From the NCBI GenBank assembly GCA_013407085.1, contig JACCGJ010000235.1:96945-160944 (forward strand): a stretch of DNA of 64,000 nt, in the 5' to 3' direction. This document shows positions 51,501 through 55,950 of the stretch, in pieces; within the stretch, counting starts at the first letter, position 1, and each line of letters starts with the position of its first letter. Origin of the DNA: Atriophallophorus winterbourni. Lineage: Eukaryota > Platyhelminthes > Trematoda > Plagiorchiida > Microphallidae. The notes under the pieces are model-generated. The model had not been told where the DNA came from. It did no database searches and saw nothing but the letters and a program-made list of their open reading frames with translations. A program made the translations under genes and the position numbers.

Positions 51501-52883
51501 GTCTGGTCGTTCATAGCTCTACAGATAAACGATTGCTGGAAGTAGAGTGCTGCTCCTCCGCCATCGCCTAAACGGTCACGCCGAAATAGAGACATGTTGG
51601 GCAAAGAGAGTTCATCATCAGACAATGAGGCATGGAACCACGTTTCTGTTACTGCAACTATGTCTGGCGCCGTTTTATTACAAATCTCGGACAATTCGAT
51701 TAATTTGTTGAAAAGGCTGTTCGCGTTTTCATAGATGCACTTAATCGTATTTTTCGGTTTACACCACGTAAACTGAAGTTATTGGTCCGGCTTCTTTGGA
51801 CGGTAAAACATGTGTGCGTCTTATTGGTCACCTACGGCTTGAATCGACAATTAGTTTCTTGATAAATTTGGATCTGTGGGTTGCTTATGCCACACAGCTT
51901 TCCATATTCTATTATGGCAGCGAAGTTTGTGACAAAAATGTTTTCATATTTTTCTTCGAGGATTCGGATATATTTCCACGTGATTTTATACAACCTAGAT
52001 GAACTTGTGCAAGATCTAGATGGCCTTCTTCGAACATATCGGTTAATTCATGTATACCACATGTCAGTCTTATGATAATTCATTAGTTTCTCACAAAATG
52101 ACGCTTGCTACGTTTTGTGAGCATTATTATTCTGCTAATCATATGCGTGCTGACTTGAGCATGTCAGGTCTGAGAAATCGGAGTCAGTTAAAGGTGTGAA
52201 ACGCTGTTGAGCATTAGATCATATCATATGCATGCTTGACATCGGCTAAAGGAAGCGAACAGTTTTATCAAATTAACATCCAATCCATATCTCAACAAAC
52301 AATCAACTTGAATGACTATTACTTGACATGTGCAAACTGTGTTGCTATTTTCCTGACGTCTGGCTTCTATAATAAATTAGGTATCGAACAATTTGCGAAC
52401 CAAACTGATTTTGATAATAATTCAATATTTCTGAGCTTTTACACTTAGAATATTCATTCGGATGTGTGAAATCGCAAAACATCTCGAGGGTATGAAACAA
52501 TACACCCGATTGCGAAAAAATTAGGTATTTAGAATATTTAAATCTTCGAACTCGAAGGGCCCCATACTCGCCCGCTTTAATCTTATTTATCAGAGACGCT
52601 CATTTTTGCGAATCTGTTTTTCCCTTACTCTAAATATATTGAATTCTCTCCGCATTGCCGACGACCTTTTAGACAAACATTTTTGTAAATTTTACAGTTA
52701 GAAACGAAATTCTCTAATTCATTTTTTATTGTATCCCCATTTTCAGTGAGCAATCTGAAATTACAAAAATCCCCACTCCAGTTAAATCGTCGAATGTCCA
52801 TGGAAGATTATGACCGTCCACTTGGGAAAATGCATTTTGTCAGTCGATTTTCACATCGATTATCCGAGGAAGCAGACACATGA
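16100..52883 (+). CDS. NDRG-family protein (N-myc downstream regulated), 11 exons, N-terminus not found
   Basis: NDRG proteins are alpha/beta-hydrolase-fold proteins without hydrolase chemistry, linked to differentiation, stress and trafficking. Exons: 16100-16157, 18796-18913, 21149-21211, 25045-25105, 33140-33225, 39156-39233, 41596-41711, 43195-43230, 46627-46786, 48159-48210 and 52747-52883 (stop 52881-52883); about 321 residues. Key matches: PVFLTVHDLGCNH, VWLHIDLPGQ, LPEAIKEVLDHF, VVLFGEGAGANILARFA (GxGxG, with Gly where a hydrolase has its nucleophile Ser), VLGAILIQCTG, LINWKL, FRQNLRHSINPKNLNKFITS, LKCPVLFITGSLSP and PEKVISSMQLFLQGIGL. The tail has NRRMSMEDYDRP, a basophilic-kinase-like site. 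Every junction keeps phase, intron 3 only with a GC donor. Length and missing start imply one or more upstream exons. Exon 5 length should be rechecked by one base. Introns are packed with retroelements. Confidence 0.9.
17700..18640 (+). mobile_element. Penelope-like element, decayed 3' part
   Basis: A plus-strand remnant in NDRG intron 1. A frame at 17760-17999 (SIKKLVLGLLSLVTE, LRTNQRKIR) is followed by a decayed GIY-YIG region (CLYKITAK). A clean C-terminal frame then runs 18251-18409: NSVLAEHALDTGKNVDLYN, RRLHTKSNEMTKAGKNMVNN, ending STI stop. This C-terminus parallels the better-preserved endonuclease at 54.5-54.8 kb (ALAEHILDTGHSV, EIAKAGRLTVNK). An inverted homologous copy lies at 25.15-26.07 kb. 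A hammerhead-like stem-loop follows at 18551-18595. Confidence 0.65.
18551..18595 (+). ncRNA. hammerhead-like stem-loop of Penelope-like copy 1 (degenerate)
   Basis: GGT precedes CTGATGA (18557-18563), then a GCTTCT/AGAAGC stem, then GAAC (one A short of GAAAC), GTT and ACC. GGT and ACC can form stem I. An extra A sits between the core and stem II, and the lost A makes this copy probably inactive. Homologous motifs lie at 25180-25227 and 54090-54132. Confidence 0.4.
19000..21100. other. intronic AT-rich DNA, nothing recognised
   Basis: NDRG intron 2 apart from its ends. No coding frame, known repeat or RNA gene was seen. Confidence 0.4.
21950..22800 (+). pseudogene. RTE-type non-LTR retroelement, C-terminal remnant with several frameshifts
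   Basis: Pieces in three frames follow the order of the RTE reverse transcriptase tail. They are GLTISMSKTKVL; VGNYQLETVHHLTYLGSTIA and KRIGRAAAILSR (22050-22200); RKLTVWTKMMVYSECVL (about 22208-22260); then RCLRWLGHVYGM, PKDLLYGELKSRSRPFGRPH (about 22420-22525); and RRQRATDADRPSTLYRRGRE with SSRIRLFSHSKRRGP to a stop near 22800. LTYLGSTI and RWLGHV are hallmark RTE motifs. At least four frame changes make it dead. A second, shorter copy of its 3' end is at 41860-42100. Confidence 0.75.
22801..24595. other. intronic AT-rich DNA, nothing recognised
   Basis: Part of NDRG intron 3. An 83-codon minus-strand frame at 22944-23195 has no recognisable features and is treated as chance. Confidence 0.35.
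24600..24790 (-). repeat. hammerhead repeat, subfamily A, 3' module only
   Basis: On the minus strand: GATGTGAGCAACACATTACT, GGTCATCCATAAGCGCCTTC, TTCTGTGTCTGAACATCG, then CAGTGGCATACAAGC. This is the part of the repeat that follows the ribozyme; the ribozyme itself is not in this copy. Confidence 0.65.
25150..26075 (-). mobile_element. Penelope-like element, decayed 3' part (inverted relative to 17.7 kb)
   Basis: The minus-strand remnant is homologous over most of its length to 17700-18640. The frame 26072-25809 (PIKKLILRLLSIVTLR, FLCLTLKTHRTEISRINVEY) aligns with 17760-17999. IKRETVIIRAIAVNIIH is shared by both copies, and NLDVIRRLYAKVDEMTKAGK...SDSA ends at 25456. The family is inferred from the C-terminal GIY-YIG endonuclease resemblance. 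It lies entirely within NDRG intron 4. The two inverted copies sit in different introns of the same gene, about 7 kb apart. Confidence 0.6.
25180..25227 (-). ncRNA. hammerhead-like stem-loop of Penelope-like copy 2
   Basis: Minus strand: TTGGT, CTGACGA, a GCTTCC/AGAAGC-type stem with loop GTGTC, then GGAAC (one change from GAAAC), GAT and ACCGA. GGT and ACC can form stem I. The core substitution suggests loss of activity. Confidence 0.4.
26090..26445 (+). repeat. hammerhead repeat, subfamily B, about 1.5 tandem units
   Basis: TTCAAGCCTACGGGTTTAAC at 26114 recurs as TTCAAGCCTATGGGCCTAAC at 26348, a 234-bp head-to-tail period. Between them lies a decayed ribozyme (ATGCTGAGTGCAAGCAACAC, AAAACCGTTCGTTGGG). 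Both units end with TTATC(C/T)(G/A)ACAGTG(T/G)CA. It has a GTGTGTGTGTG run after the ribozyme. Confidence 0.7.
27280..27410 (+). repeat. hammerhead repeat, subfamily B, partial copy with intact ribozyme
   Basis: Includes GCGCATGCAGATCCTGATC, ACTGTCC, the ribozyme at 27319-27360, and the following GGAAAAGCATGCAAATGAAT module. The copy is truncated on both sides relative to the 234-bp unit. Confidence 0.75.
27319..27360 (+). ncRNA. hammerhead ribozyme, type I, all core elements intact
   Basis: Order: CCCTGC (stem I, 5' strand), CTGATGA (27325-27331), GTGC-AAACA-GCAC (perfect 4-bp stem II with 5-nt loop), GAAA (27345-27348), then CCGG and T completing a palindromic ACCGGT stem III with no loop, C as cleavage nucleotide (GTC at 27352-27354), and GTGGGG (stem I, 3' strand, pairing through two G-U pairs). 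All invariant hammerhead nucleotides are present. So short a stem III suggests weak activity as a monomer and possible action as a dimer, as proposed for similar minimal type I ribozymes. Expected cleavage is after 27354. It lies in NDRG intron 4, in the sense strand. Confidence 0.75.
27905..28035 (-). repeat. hammerhead repeat, subfamily A, 3' module only
   Basis: Minus strand: GTGAACAACACATTATA, GCGCCTGGAGCGCTTGACC, AGGAATCACTTTGTGATCC, GTTCGTTGCAC. No ribozyme core in this fragment. Confidence 0.6.
28395..28590 (-). repeat. hammerhead repeat, subfamily B, near full-length
   Basis: Minus strand: TATGCCACTGTTCGATAAAG, the near-intact ribozyme at 28521-28562, GATGGAAATGCACGCATATG, GGTTTCAGTCTTATCTAC, CTAACCTTATCCAAC. 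A second B copy in opposite orientation begins immediately (28590 on), giving an inverted pair. Confidence 0.65.
28521..28562 (-). ncRNA. hammerhead-like sequence, subfamily B, one core change
   Basis: Minus strand: CATAC (stem I), CTGCTGA (A6 changed to C), GTGCAAACATCAC, GAAACCGGTC, GTAGGG. Stem III palindrome, GTC and stem I are kept; the core change probably abolishes cleavage. Confidence 0.5.
28595..28715 (+). repeat. hammerhead repeat, subfamily B, partial
   Basis: Contains CTTTGCAAATCCTGATC and CCCTACCTGATGAGTTC, a decayed core (28654-28684, AAAAC for GAAAC, TGGCT for CGGTC), then GTGGGGTGTGTGAATA. Stem I (CCCTAC with GTGGGG) is intact. Confidence 0.6.
28790..29055 (-). repeat. hammerhead repeat, subfamily A, more than one unit long
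   Basis: Most complete A copy. Minus-strand order: TGTGAACAACACATTACC, the GCGCCTTGAGTGCTGGACC module, GTGTTTGAACACCGTGG, CATGTAACAGTGGCATTTAAG, CCACTGTTTCAAGGCTC, TCTCACTGTCTCCAC, the ribozyme (28864-28823), and again GTGTGAGCAACACATCAC. The 18-20 bp at the two ends are the same part of the repeat, so the insertion covers slightly more than one unit. Confidence 0.7.
28823..28864 (-). ncRNA. hammerhead-like sequence, subfamily A
   Basis: Minus strand: CTCCAC, CTGATGA, CGGC-AAACA-GCCA, GAAA, CCAAT, A, GTGGAG. Stem I is perfect (CTCCAC with GTGGAG) and the core is intact. Stem III is damaged (ACCAAT instead of ACCGGT), and the cleavage nucleotide is A. Confidence 0.6.
29056..31780. other. intronic AT-rich DNA, nothing recognised
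   Basis: Part of NDRG intron 4. Only short chance frames were seen (e.g. 30109-30363, 31287-31583) with no recognisable domain. Confidence 0.35.
31790..32065 (+). repeat. hammerhead repeat relic, subfamily B-like
   Basis: Heavily diverged. GTTTACTGAGTGCAAACAGA, then ACGGAACAGCCCTG (about 32013-32045), corresponds to the B core region, and the surrounding sequence keeps faint module similarity. It lacks CTGATGA and cannot be active. Confidence 0.3.
34450..34641 (+). other. unexplained 63-codon open stretch inside NDRG intron 5
   Basis: Open from just after a TAA (34447-34449) to TGA, with no internal ATG start. It reads WLALASKLLAESYFFPRC, then ESCNVFYKRLRVKADWIRKV, then LSTRSYVNPFDHNRSLYN. 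Base composition is richer in GC than the flanks and the residue mix looks coding. It does not fit the NDRG reading. It may be an exon of a nested gene or a retroelement scrap; I recognise no family. Confidence 0.3.
34860..35450 (+). other. interval of raised GC with a 98-codon open frame, unidentified
   Basis: The frame 34860-35156 (ERCYINLKKNSVFSYLSQCR, NKHLLTFQPKHYFACSFKLF) and the following 35.2-35.45 kb stretch (QHESRNHRDNGRQQSQTRG in one frame) look unlike the AT-rich intron around them. Together with 34450-34641 they may be a decayed mobile element, but no RT, integrase or transposase motif is visible. Confidence 0.25.
36241..36412 (-). repeat. tRNA-derived SINE, left arm of an inverted pair
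   Basis: Near-perfect inverted copy of 36499-36670. On the minus strand it carries TTAAGGCATGGGACTACAA, TGGTGGTCGCGG and the B-box-like GGTCCGAACCC, then a tRNA-unrelated body ending CTTGGCACGGATGAGTGGT. Its A box region (GTAGCTTTGTTAAGG) is less tRNA-like than in the right copy. Confidence 0.75.
36486..36670 (+). repeat. tRNA-derived SINE, right arm of an inverted pair
   Basis: The head is GGTAGCCCAGGTCTTTAAGG, matching the Pol III A box (TRGYNNARNNG), followed by GGACTACAATGGTGGTCG and the B box GGTCCGAACCC. The spacing is tRNA-like, so a Pol III promoter is plausible. The body continues to GGCACGGATGAATGGT. Arms are 172 bp, separated by 86 bp, with only a handful of mismatches noticed. 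A transcript through both would fold into a long hairpin. Confidence 0.75.
36700..39150. other. intronic AT-rich DNA, nothing recognised
   Basis: Rest of NDRG intron 5. No coding or repeat signal beyond chance frames. Confidence 0.35.
41860..42100 (+). pseudogene. RTE-type 3'-end scrap
   Basis: The frame has NRELAVDHSLWRHEVKRHLL. From about 41925 the nucleotide sequence parallels the C-terminal end of the RTE remnant at 22.6-22.8 kb. GTGAAACGTACCGACAGCC corresponds to GGAACGCATATCACGCCGCC, and CTTTACACTTTGGTAGAAAA to CTCTATCGCCGCGGGAGAGA. Strongly decayed. It lies directly after NDRG exon 7 (41596-41711), within intron 7. Confidence 0.5.
43360..43405. repeat. (TA)n microsatellite
   Basis: About 23 uninterrupted TA units, 130 bp downstream of the 36-nt NDRG exon at 43195-43230. 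Likely polymorphic in length. Confidence 0.9.
43410..45530. other. intronic AT-rich DNA, nothing recognised
   Basis: NDRG intron 8, first two thirds. No supported gene or repeat. Confidence 0.35.
45534..45602. repeat. interrupted (TA)n microsatellite
   Basis: Alternating AT/TA with two short interruptions (TAAATA near 45550 and CTTTC near 45586). Confidence 0.85.
46820..46935 (-). repeat. hammerhead repeat, subfamily A, partial
   Basis: Begins 34 bp after the donor site of the NDRG exon ending at 46786. Minus strand: CCACTGTTTCAAGGCACAC, GATCTTAATGTCTCCAC, ribozyme, GTGGAGTGTAAGGGAAGGGG, ATGTGAGCACCACAAT. Stops within the module after the ribozyme. Confidence 0.65.
46848..46889 (-). ncRNA. 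hammerhead-like sequence, subfamily A, cleavage-site T lost
   Basis: Minus strand: CTCCAC, CTGATGA, CGGC-AAACA-GCCA, GAAACCGG, C, A, GTGGAG. Everything matches the A consensus except T16.1, which is C, breaking the A15.1-U16.1 pair. Probably inactive. Confidence 0.6.
47085..47372 (-). repeat. hammerhead repeat, subfamily B, more than one unit, left half of a palindromic array
   Basis: ATGCATTTCCATC occurs at 47117 and 47347, a 230-bp head-to-tail period on the minus strand. It includes the ribozyme at 47137-47178 and ends in a (CA)n run at 47351-47370, after which the orientation flips. Confidence 0.7.
47137..47178 (-). ncRNA. hammerhead-like sequence, subfamily B, core intact, stem II weak
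   Basis: Minus strand: CCCTAC, CTGATGA, GAGA-AAACA-GCAC, GAAA, TTGGT, C, GTGTTT. CTGATGA, GAAA and GTC are all kept; stem III pairs through A-U and two G-U pairs. Stem II has lost pairs and stem I is short, so activity is doubtful. Confidence 0.55.
47373..47550 (+). repeat. hammerhead repeat, subfamily B, right half of the palindromic array
   Basis: Starts inside the ribozyme (CAAACAGCACGAAACCAGTC, so CTGATGA is missing) and continues GTGTGTTTTATGTGATGGAA, TTGCATGCAAATGAACG, GGGTTTAACCCCCTTAAACG, TTATCCAACAATGGCAT. It faces the copy at 47085-47372. Confidence 0.65.
47850..47960 (+). repeat. hammerhead repeat, subfamily A, partial
   Basis: CCACTGTTTCAAGGTTCAC, CTAATCTTTCTGTCGCCAG, ribozyme, GTGGAGTGTAATTTCGGTGG, ATGTGAGCAACACATC. 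Lies about 200 bp before the NDRG exon at 48159. Confidence 0.65.
47886..47927 (+). ncRNA. hammerhead-like sequence, subfamily A, core intact
   Basis: CGCCAG, CTGATGA (47892-47898), CGGT-AAACA-GTCA, GAAA, CCGGT, A, GTGGAG. Core and palindromic stem III are intact. Stem II relies on G-U pairs and stem I has two mismatches, one next to the core. Cleavage would follow A at 47921. Confidence 0.55.
48873..48898 (-). ncRNA. possible further hammerhead-like motif (weak)
   Basis: Minus strand: CTGATGA, ACCTTGAGTGTGGC, GAAAC. Both core boxes are at plausible spacing, but stem II is at most a couple of pairs and no convincing stem I or III is visible. May be chance or a relic of another family. Confidence 0.25.
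49582..50251 (-). pseudogene. CR1-like RT C-terminal region
   Basis: Two frames. 50251-49862: EEEKDQGVWICGSLK, SVLDYAAQAWTQWLQKDILL, DRIYQIASKLIIGLE. 49861-49658: NSRGHGCKLEIPHSKRNC. A last shift gives LPADLVSSNSLSIFKSKLDD and the stop near 49582. Closely related in order and spacing to the copy at 61955-62830. Confidence 0.75.
50332..50919 (-). pseudogene. CR1-like reverse transcriptase core
   Basis: Motifs: WEVGQIIPIHKGG, YRPMTLLSSVSEVFE, AQHGFRRNRFCLTNLL, CLDISKAFDRVDH, SGVPQGSVLGPILFLV and MMVLFVDDIKVW. The usual FADD is FVDD here. The catalytic Asp pair is kept and the Ala-to-Val change is seen in some RT families, so it is not by itself inactivating. Confidence 0.8.
50930..51334 (-). 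pseudogene. CR1-like apurinic endonuclease, C-terminal part
   Basis: Starts MGDFNF (the GDFN metal-binding block) and continues RGSDQPSTLDLILTSN and GRSDHVVLEL (the SDH catalytic His block). It stops at 50930, in the linker that normally joins the endonuclease to the RT; about 10 bp later the RT frame begins near its first conserved block, so a few hundred bases of linker are deleted. Confidence 0.8.
51353..51770 (-). pseudogene. CR1-like apurinic endonuclease, N-terminal part
   Basis: The frame carries APDIVAVTETWFHASLSDDE, the conserved ExxW block (TETW) of exonuclease-endonuclease-phosphatase domains, then LFRRDRLGDGGGAALYF (R..R....GGG) and GVIYCSP. In autonomous elements this domain nicks the target DNA. 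It ends by frame change into the next piece. Confidence 0.8.
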
Positions 52884-52999
52884 CTCGTTAGAAACGAGAA
52901 ATTATCTATCGATGCATAGTTTTCTTCGAAACGTTTTCGATAATTCACTCTCTCCCTTGTGTGTGATAAACCAAGTTCGACCGTCATCACATTTACCCG

Positions 53000-54080
53000 C
53001 ATCGATTTCATTAAACTTGGGCGCTGGTCGGTTCACACAACATGAAATTATTCTCATTATTACTGGAAATGTTGCATTTATATGTAAAATAAAAGAAATA
53101 TATTTATGCTTACTTCTATGCTGCTTTCTAATTTTCTTCATTTACCGGTAATTTATATTTTAGACTGTTCGATTAACTTTCTTTGGGTCCATAAAAATCA
53201 TCTGTTGATGACGTAGTTGGTAAAAATGTCTTTTCTAGAATTAACGATATTTATATCTGTAATTAATGTTCTCACATTAACGAGCTTAAATGCAAAAACA
53301 AAGTGTCTATTTGAATAATTTTGATTCAAACATGCTTTCCTCAATTTATTGAACAATGACGATATTTTGTATTGTCCAAATACGTTGTACACGTAAACAA
53401 CTGTCGGGTTGGTTCTTTTGATAATTATCTATCTGTTTAATAGTATGATATTCAGCATTTAAACTTTGCGCAGGTAAAATGATTATTGTAGCAATGAGTA
53501 TGTCAACTTGCGGCGCTCAATCTTCAAAATTTGTTTTGTGATCGAATTCTCGGATGACCGCTTGAAAACGTTTGACATAAAGTTGATTGATTGTTATGCT
53601 TAGTTGAAGTAAAGGCAATGGAGTATATAAGCATTTATGATAGATTAGTGCCAAGTGATTGCATATCAATTTCCCGTTATACAATTTGTCTGGATAATGT
53701 TTCCGTACTCTGAGACGTTTTTATAAAGGCACAATCACAAAGTAAAATGTCATTTGACGTTGATGAGTGTAAAAATATTGAGACAAAATAAACCGCCTCA
53801 AAATTAATCAAGTTATATATCATGCATGTTCGATCATACGAGGATTAGGGGGTAAAATATTCTAACTTGGAATGTTATAAACTCTAGCCTAATCGAATTT
53901 AAATTATAAAATCTGACTTCATCGCATACACCTTACAATAATGGTTGTAATTTAGAATATTCTTGTGTTACAGTTTAATGGGTAGTAAACCGTTTGGAAT
54001 TATTCGGTTTTCGATTTCGAGCAGGAGCGACAATGCAAACAGAATTCGTTTAATACAAAATATGAGTGCAATCGGTTAGA
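53000..54080. other. 3' flank of the NDRG-family gene, AT-rich
   Basis: Begins about 115 bp after the stop codon, so its start should be the 3' UTR. AATAAA-like words are frequent in this AT-rich DNA and I cannot single out the polyadenylation site. Confidence 0.35.
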
Positions 54081-54084
54081 GCGA

Positions 54085-54840
54085 TTTTTGGGTAACGTTT
54101 CACTTCTGACACAGAAGCTTCGTCAGACCAAAGGGGATAGTCAGGACAGGGAACATGATTAAGTAGTAGTCAACCCACTACCACTTATTTGACCTTACCG
54201 CTAAACAGCCTATAGTACGCCTACCGTATGTCACGTCTCGTTGGAATGACCAGGATCAGTGGTCGATCATCCTACTAGTCTGTATCCACATTAATTTAAT
54301 ACAAGTGAACACGGTCAATTTCGGTTGACAGCAGCCCACATGCGTAAAAGTAAATAAATAAGTACATAGCTAAGGTTAAGCTATTTTGAAGAAAAACAAC
54401 AATTTTATTAACTAGTATGAATGAGGTGACTAACAACTATTTACCATTGTATCAGTGCCGAGTGCCTGATTCTGTAGATTTCCGCCCCATCCACCTTATT
54501 GACCGTCAGTCGACCTGCCTTGGCAATTTCGACCGCCTCCGTATGTAGGCGTTCGCTATACGTTGTAATACCGCATGTCAAAATTTCCGCATTTTCTAGA
54601 TGGACGCTGTGACCCGTATCTAAAATGTGCTCCGCTAAGGCGGAATCACGAATAAGGGATTGATATTCCCTCGCATCCCGTGGCTGTCTCCAGACGCTTT
54701 CGGTGTACTTCGATTCTAGTGTGAATATCCCTGGACGTCTGCCTTATGTAAACACCCGAACAGTCCTTACAGTTGATTCTGTAGATGCTGTTCGTAACGT
54801 TAGATAAAGGTGTCTTATCCCTGAGGTGCTTCAGAACCGA
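54085..54840 (-). mobile_element. Penelope-like element, GIY-YIG endonuclease and 3' region
   Basis: Minus-strand reading from 54840: LRDKTPLSNVTNSIYRINCK, DCSGVYIRQTSRDIHTRIE, HRKRLETATG. After a frameshift: DSALAEHILDTGHSVHLENA, then SERLHTEAVEIAKAGRLTVN. IYRINCKDCSGVYIxQTSR is the GIY-YIG nuclease signature with its Cys-rich insert as found in Penelope-like elements, and LAEHxxxTGH is the following conserved block. The RT domain is missing (truncated at about 54840). A 3' UTR of about 350 bp follows, with a hammerhead-like motif at 54090-54132. Confidence 0.8.
54090..54132 (-). ncRNA. hammerhead-like stem-loop of Penelope-like copy 3 (best preserved)
   Basis: Minus strand: TTTGGT, CTGACGA (54126-54120), A, GCTTCT-GTGTC-AGAAGT, GAAA, CG, T, T, ACCCAAA. 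CTGANGA and GAAAC are intact. A15.1-C/G-U gives a minimal palindromic ACGT stem III, and TTTGGT/ACCCAAA can form stem I with a bulge. The unpaired A before stem II departs from the canonical fold. Penelope-like elements are known to carry hammerhead ribozymes in their terminal regions. Confidence 0.5.
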
Positions 54841-54844
54841 ACAT

Positions 54845-55850
54845 ATAGTATCACCTTTCTTAAATTTATGCGTATGGCCGCCTGGTTCAACATTTTACAT
54901 GCGGTATACAAACTTTATCTCGCTAATTTTTCTCCGATTTTTCTAATGGGTATTTTGCCTTCATCAATTGGAGTTTTACAAAGCTTTTTGGAATATAACC
55001 GGTATTATGAAATGATGAATAAATTACCTTACATACTGATTAGCTTATCTAAGGTTGAATCTGAATGGAATAACTTTAGGCGTTGATTTTTCTCAGCCTG
55101 TTACAACAGTTATAAAAGAAACAAAAGCGAAGATCAGATAAAACAGACAGAATATAGTTGCTATTTATTGAGAAATGTGTGTTTTACTGTCAATATGGTG
55201 AATTAATGGTAATGAAAAAACGATGTAAAAAACTGGATTTCGTTTGCATATATGTCAAAGAGAAAGCGTTTTCTCGCAGTGGTTCCTCAATCACAAGTAT
55301 TAATCCAATACACTACATAAGTTGCTATTTTGTCATAACAATGAAAACGTCGAATATCATTGAAAAATGTCCAAAAATAAATCATTGGTATGAAGAATCT
55401 GTGAAACTCATAACATAGATTCATTGATGGACACCGAAAGCGTTTACAGTGTATAACCAGTTCAGCATTACCCTTTCGATCTGTTTATTAACCGCCACTG
55501 TTTCTCCGCAATTAAAAACTGTTTGATGTCGTTCGCTTCGTTGAAATAAATCTTACGCTCAGAATAAGTTGTGGTTGGCACTTCGAAGCGTGATTAATAC
55601 ATGTTAAAACAGGCGCTGTGGTTATTCTTGTTAACTCACTTAAATGTTTTTATGTTTAATCCTTATATCTCGTCACCTTGTCGTTTATCTGAAAGAAATT
55701 TCATTTTCTCCCATAATCATTGTTGGTCTCTGGATTGGGAATATAATATATTAGTAATATTAGCAACAACATTAACATCAGAGACATATATTAATATAAT
55801 CACCAATTTTAAGCAATTCAATTTTATTATAGATATAAAGCAAAGATGTC
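54845..55850. other. AT-rich interval, nothing recognised
   Basis: Several 84-86 codon frames occur (54826-55086, 55158-55418, 55601-55855) but they are Lys/Ile/Asn-rich chance frames without motifs. Confidence 0.35.
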
Positions 55851-55869
55851 AATGAAAAACCGCATTCGC

Positions 55870-55950
55870 TTGAATTTCTATCACACACCCTACAACCCGT
55901 TTCGGGCTGCTTGCACACATCATGTACGGACAGTATTCTCACGATTCACA
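55870..55950 (-). repeat. hammerhead repeat, subfamily B, decayed scrap
   Basis: Minus strand: TACTGTCCGTACATGATGTG, TGCAAGCAGCCCGAAACG, GGTTGTAGGGTGTGTGATAG. Keeps GAAAC and the GTAGGGTGTGTG flank, but CTGATGA is lost. Confidence 0.5.

Larger units (their letters stand above)
49535..51780 (-). mobile_element. CR1-like retroelement with endonuclease and reverse transcriptase, internally deleted
   Basis: Sits antisense in the last NDRG intron. From 51780 downward: start of the endonuclease (SLFNKLIELSEICNK), then the endonuclease proper, RT, thumb region and a natural-looking C-terminus (RANPNFAPNY, stop near 49582), followed by a short AT tail with TATATA repeats at about 49536-49550. The endonuclease-RT linker is missing and several frameshifts separate the frames. 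No ORF1. This is the most complete non-LTR element in the window but it is inactive. Confidence 0.8.

Noticed and set aside
12945..55950. A CRISPR array suggested by recurring short repeats
   Set aside because: Repeats are about 230-270 bp units, irregularly spaced and in both orientations, in a eukaryotic intron context; there are no regular short repeat-spacer units.
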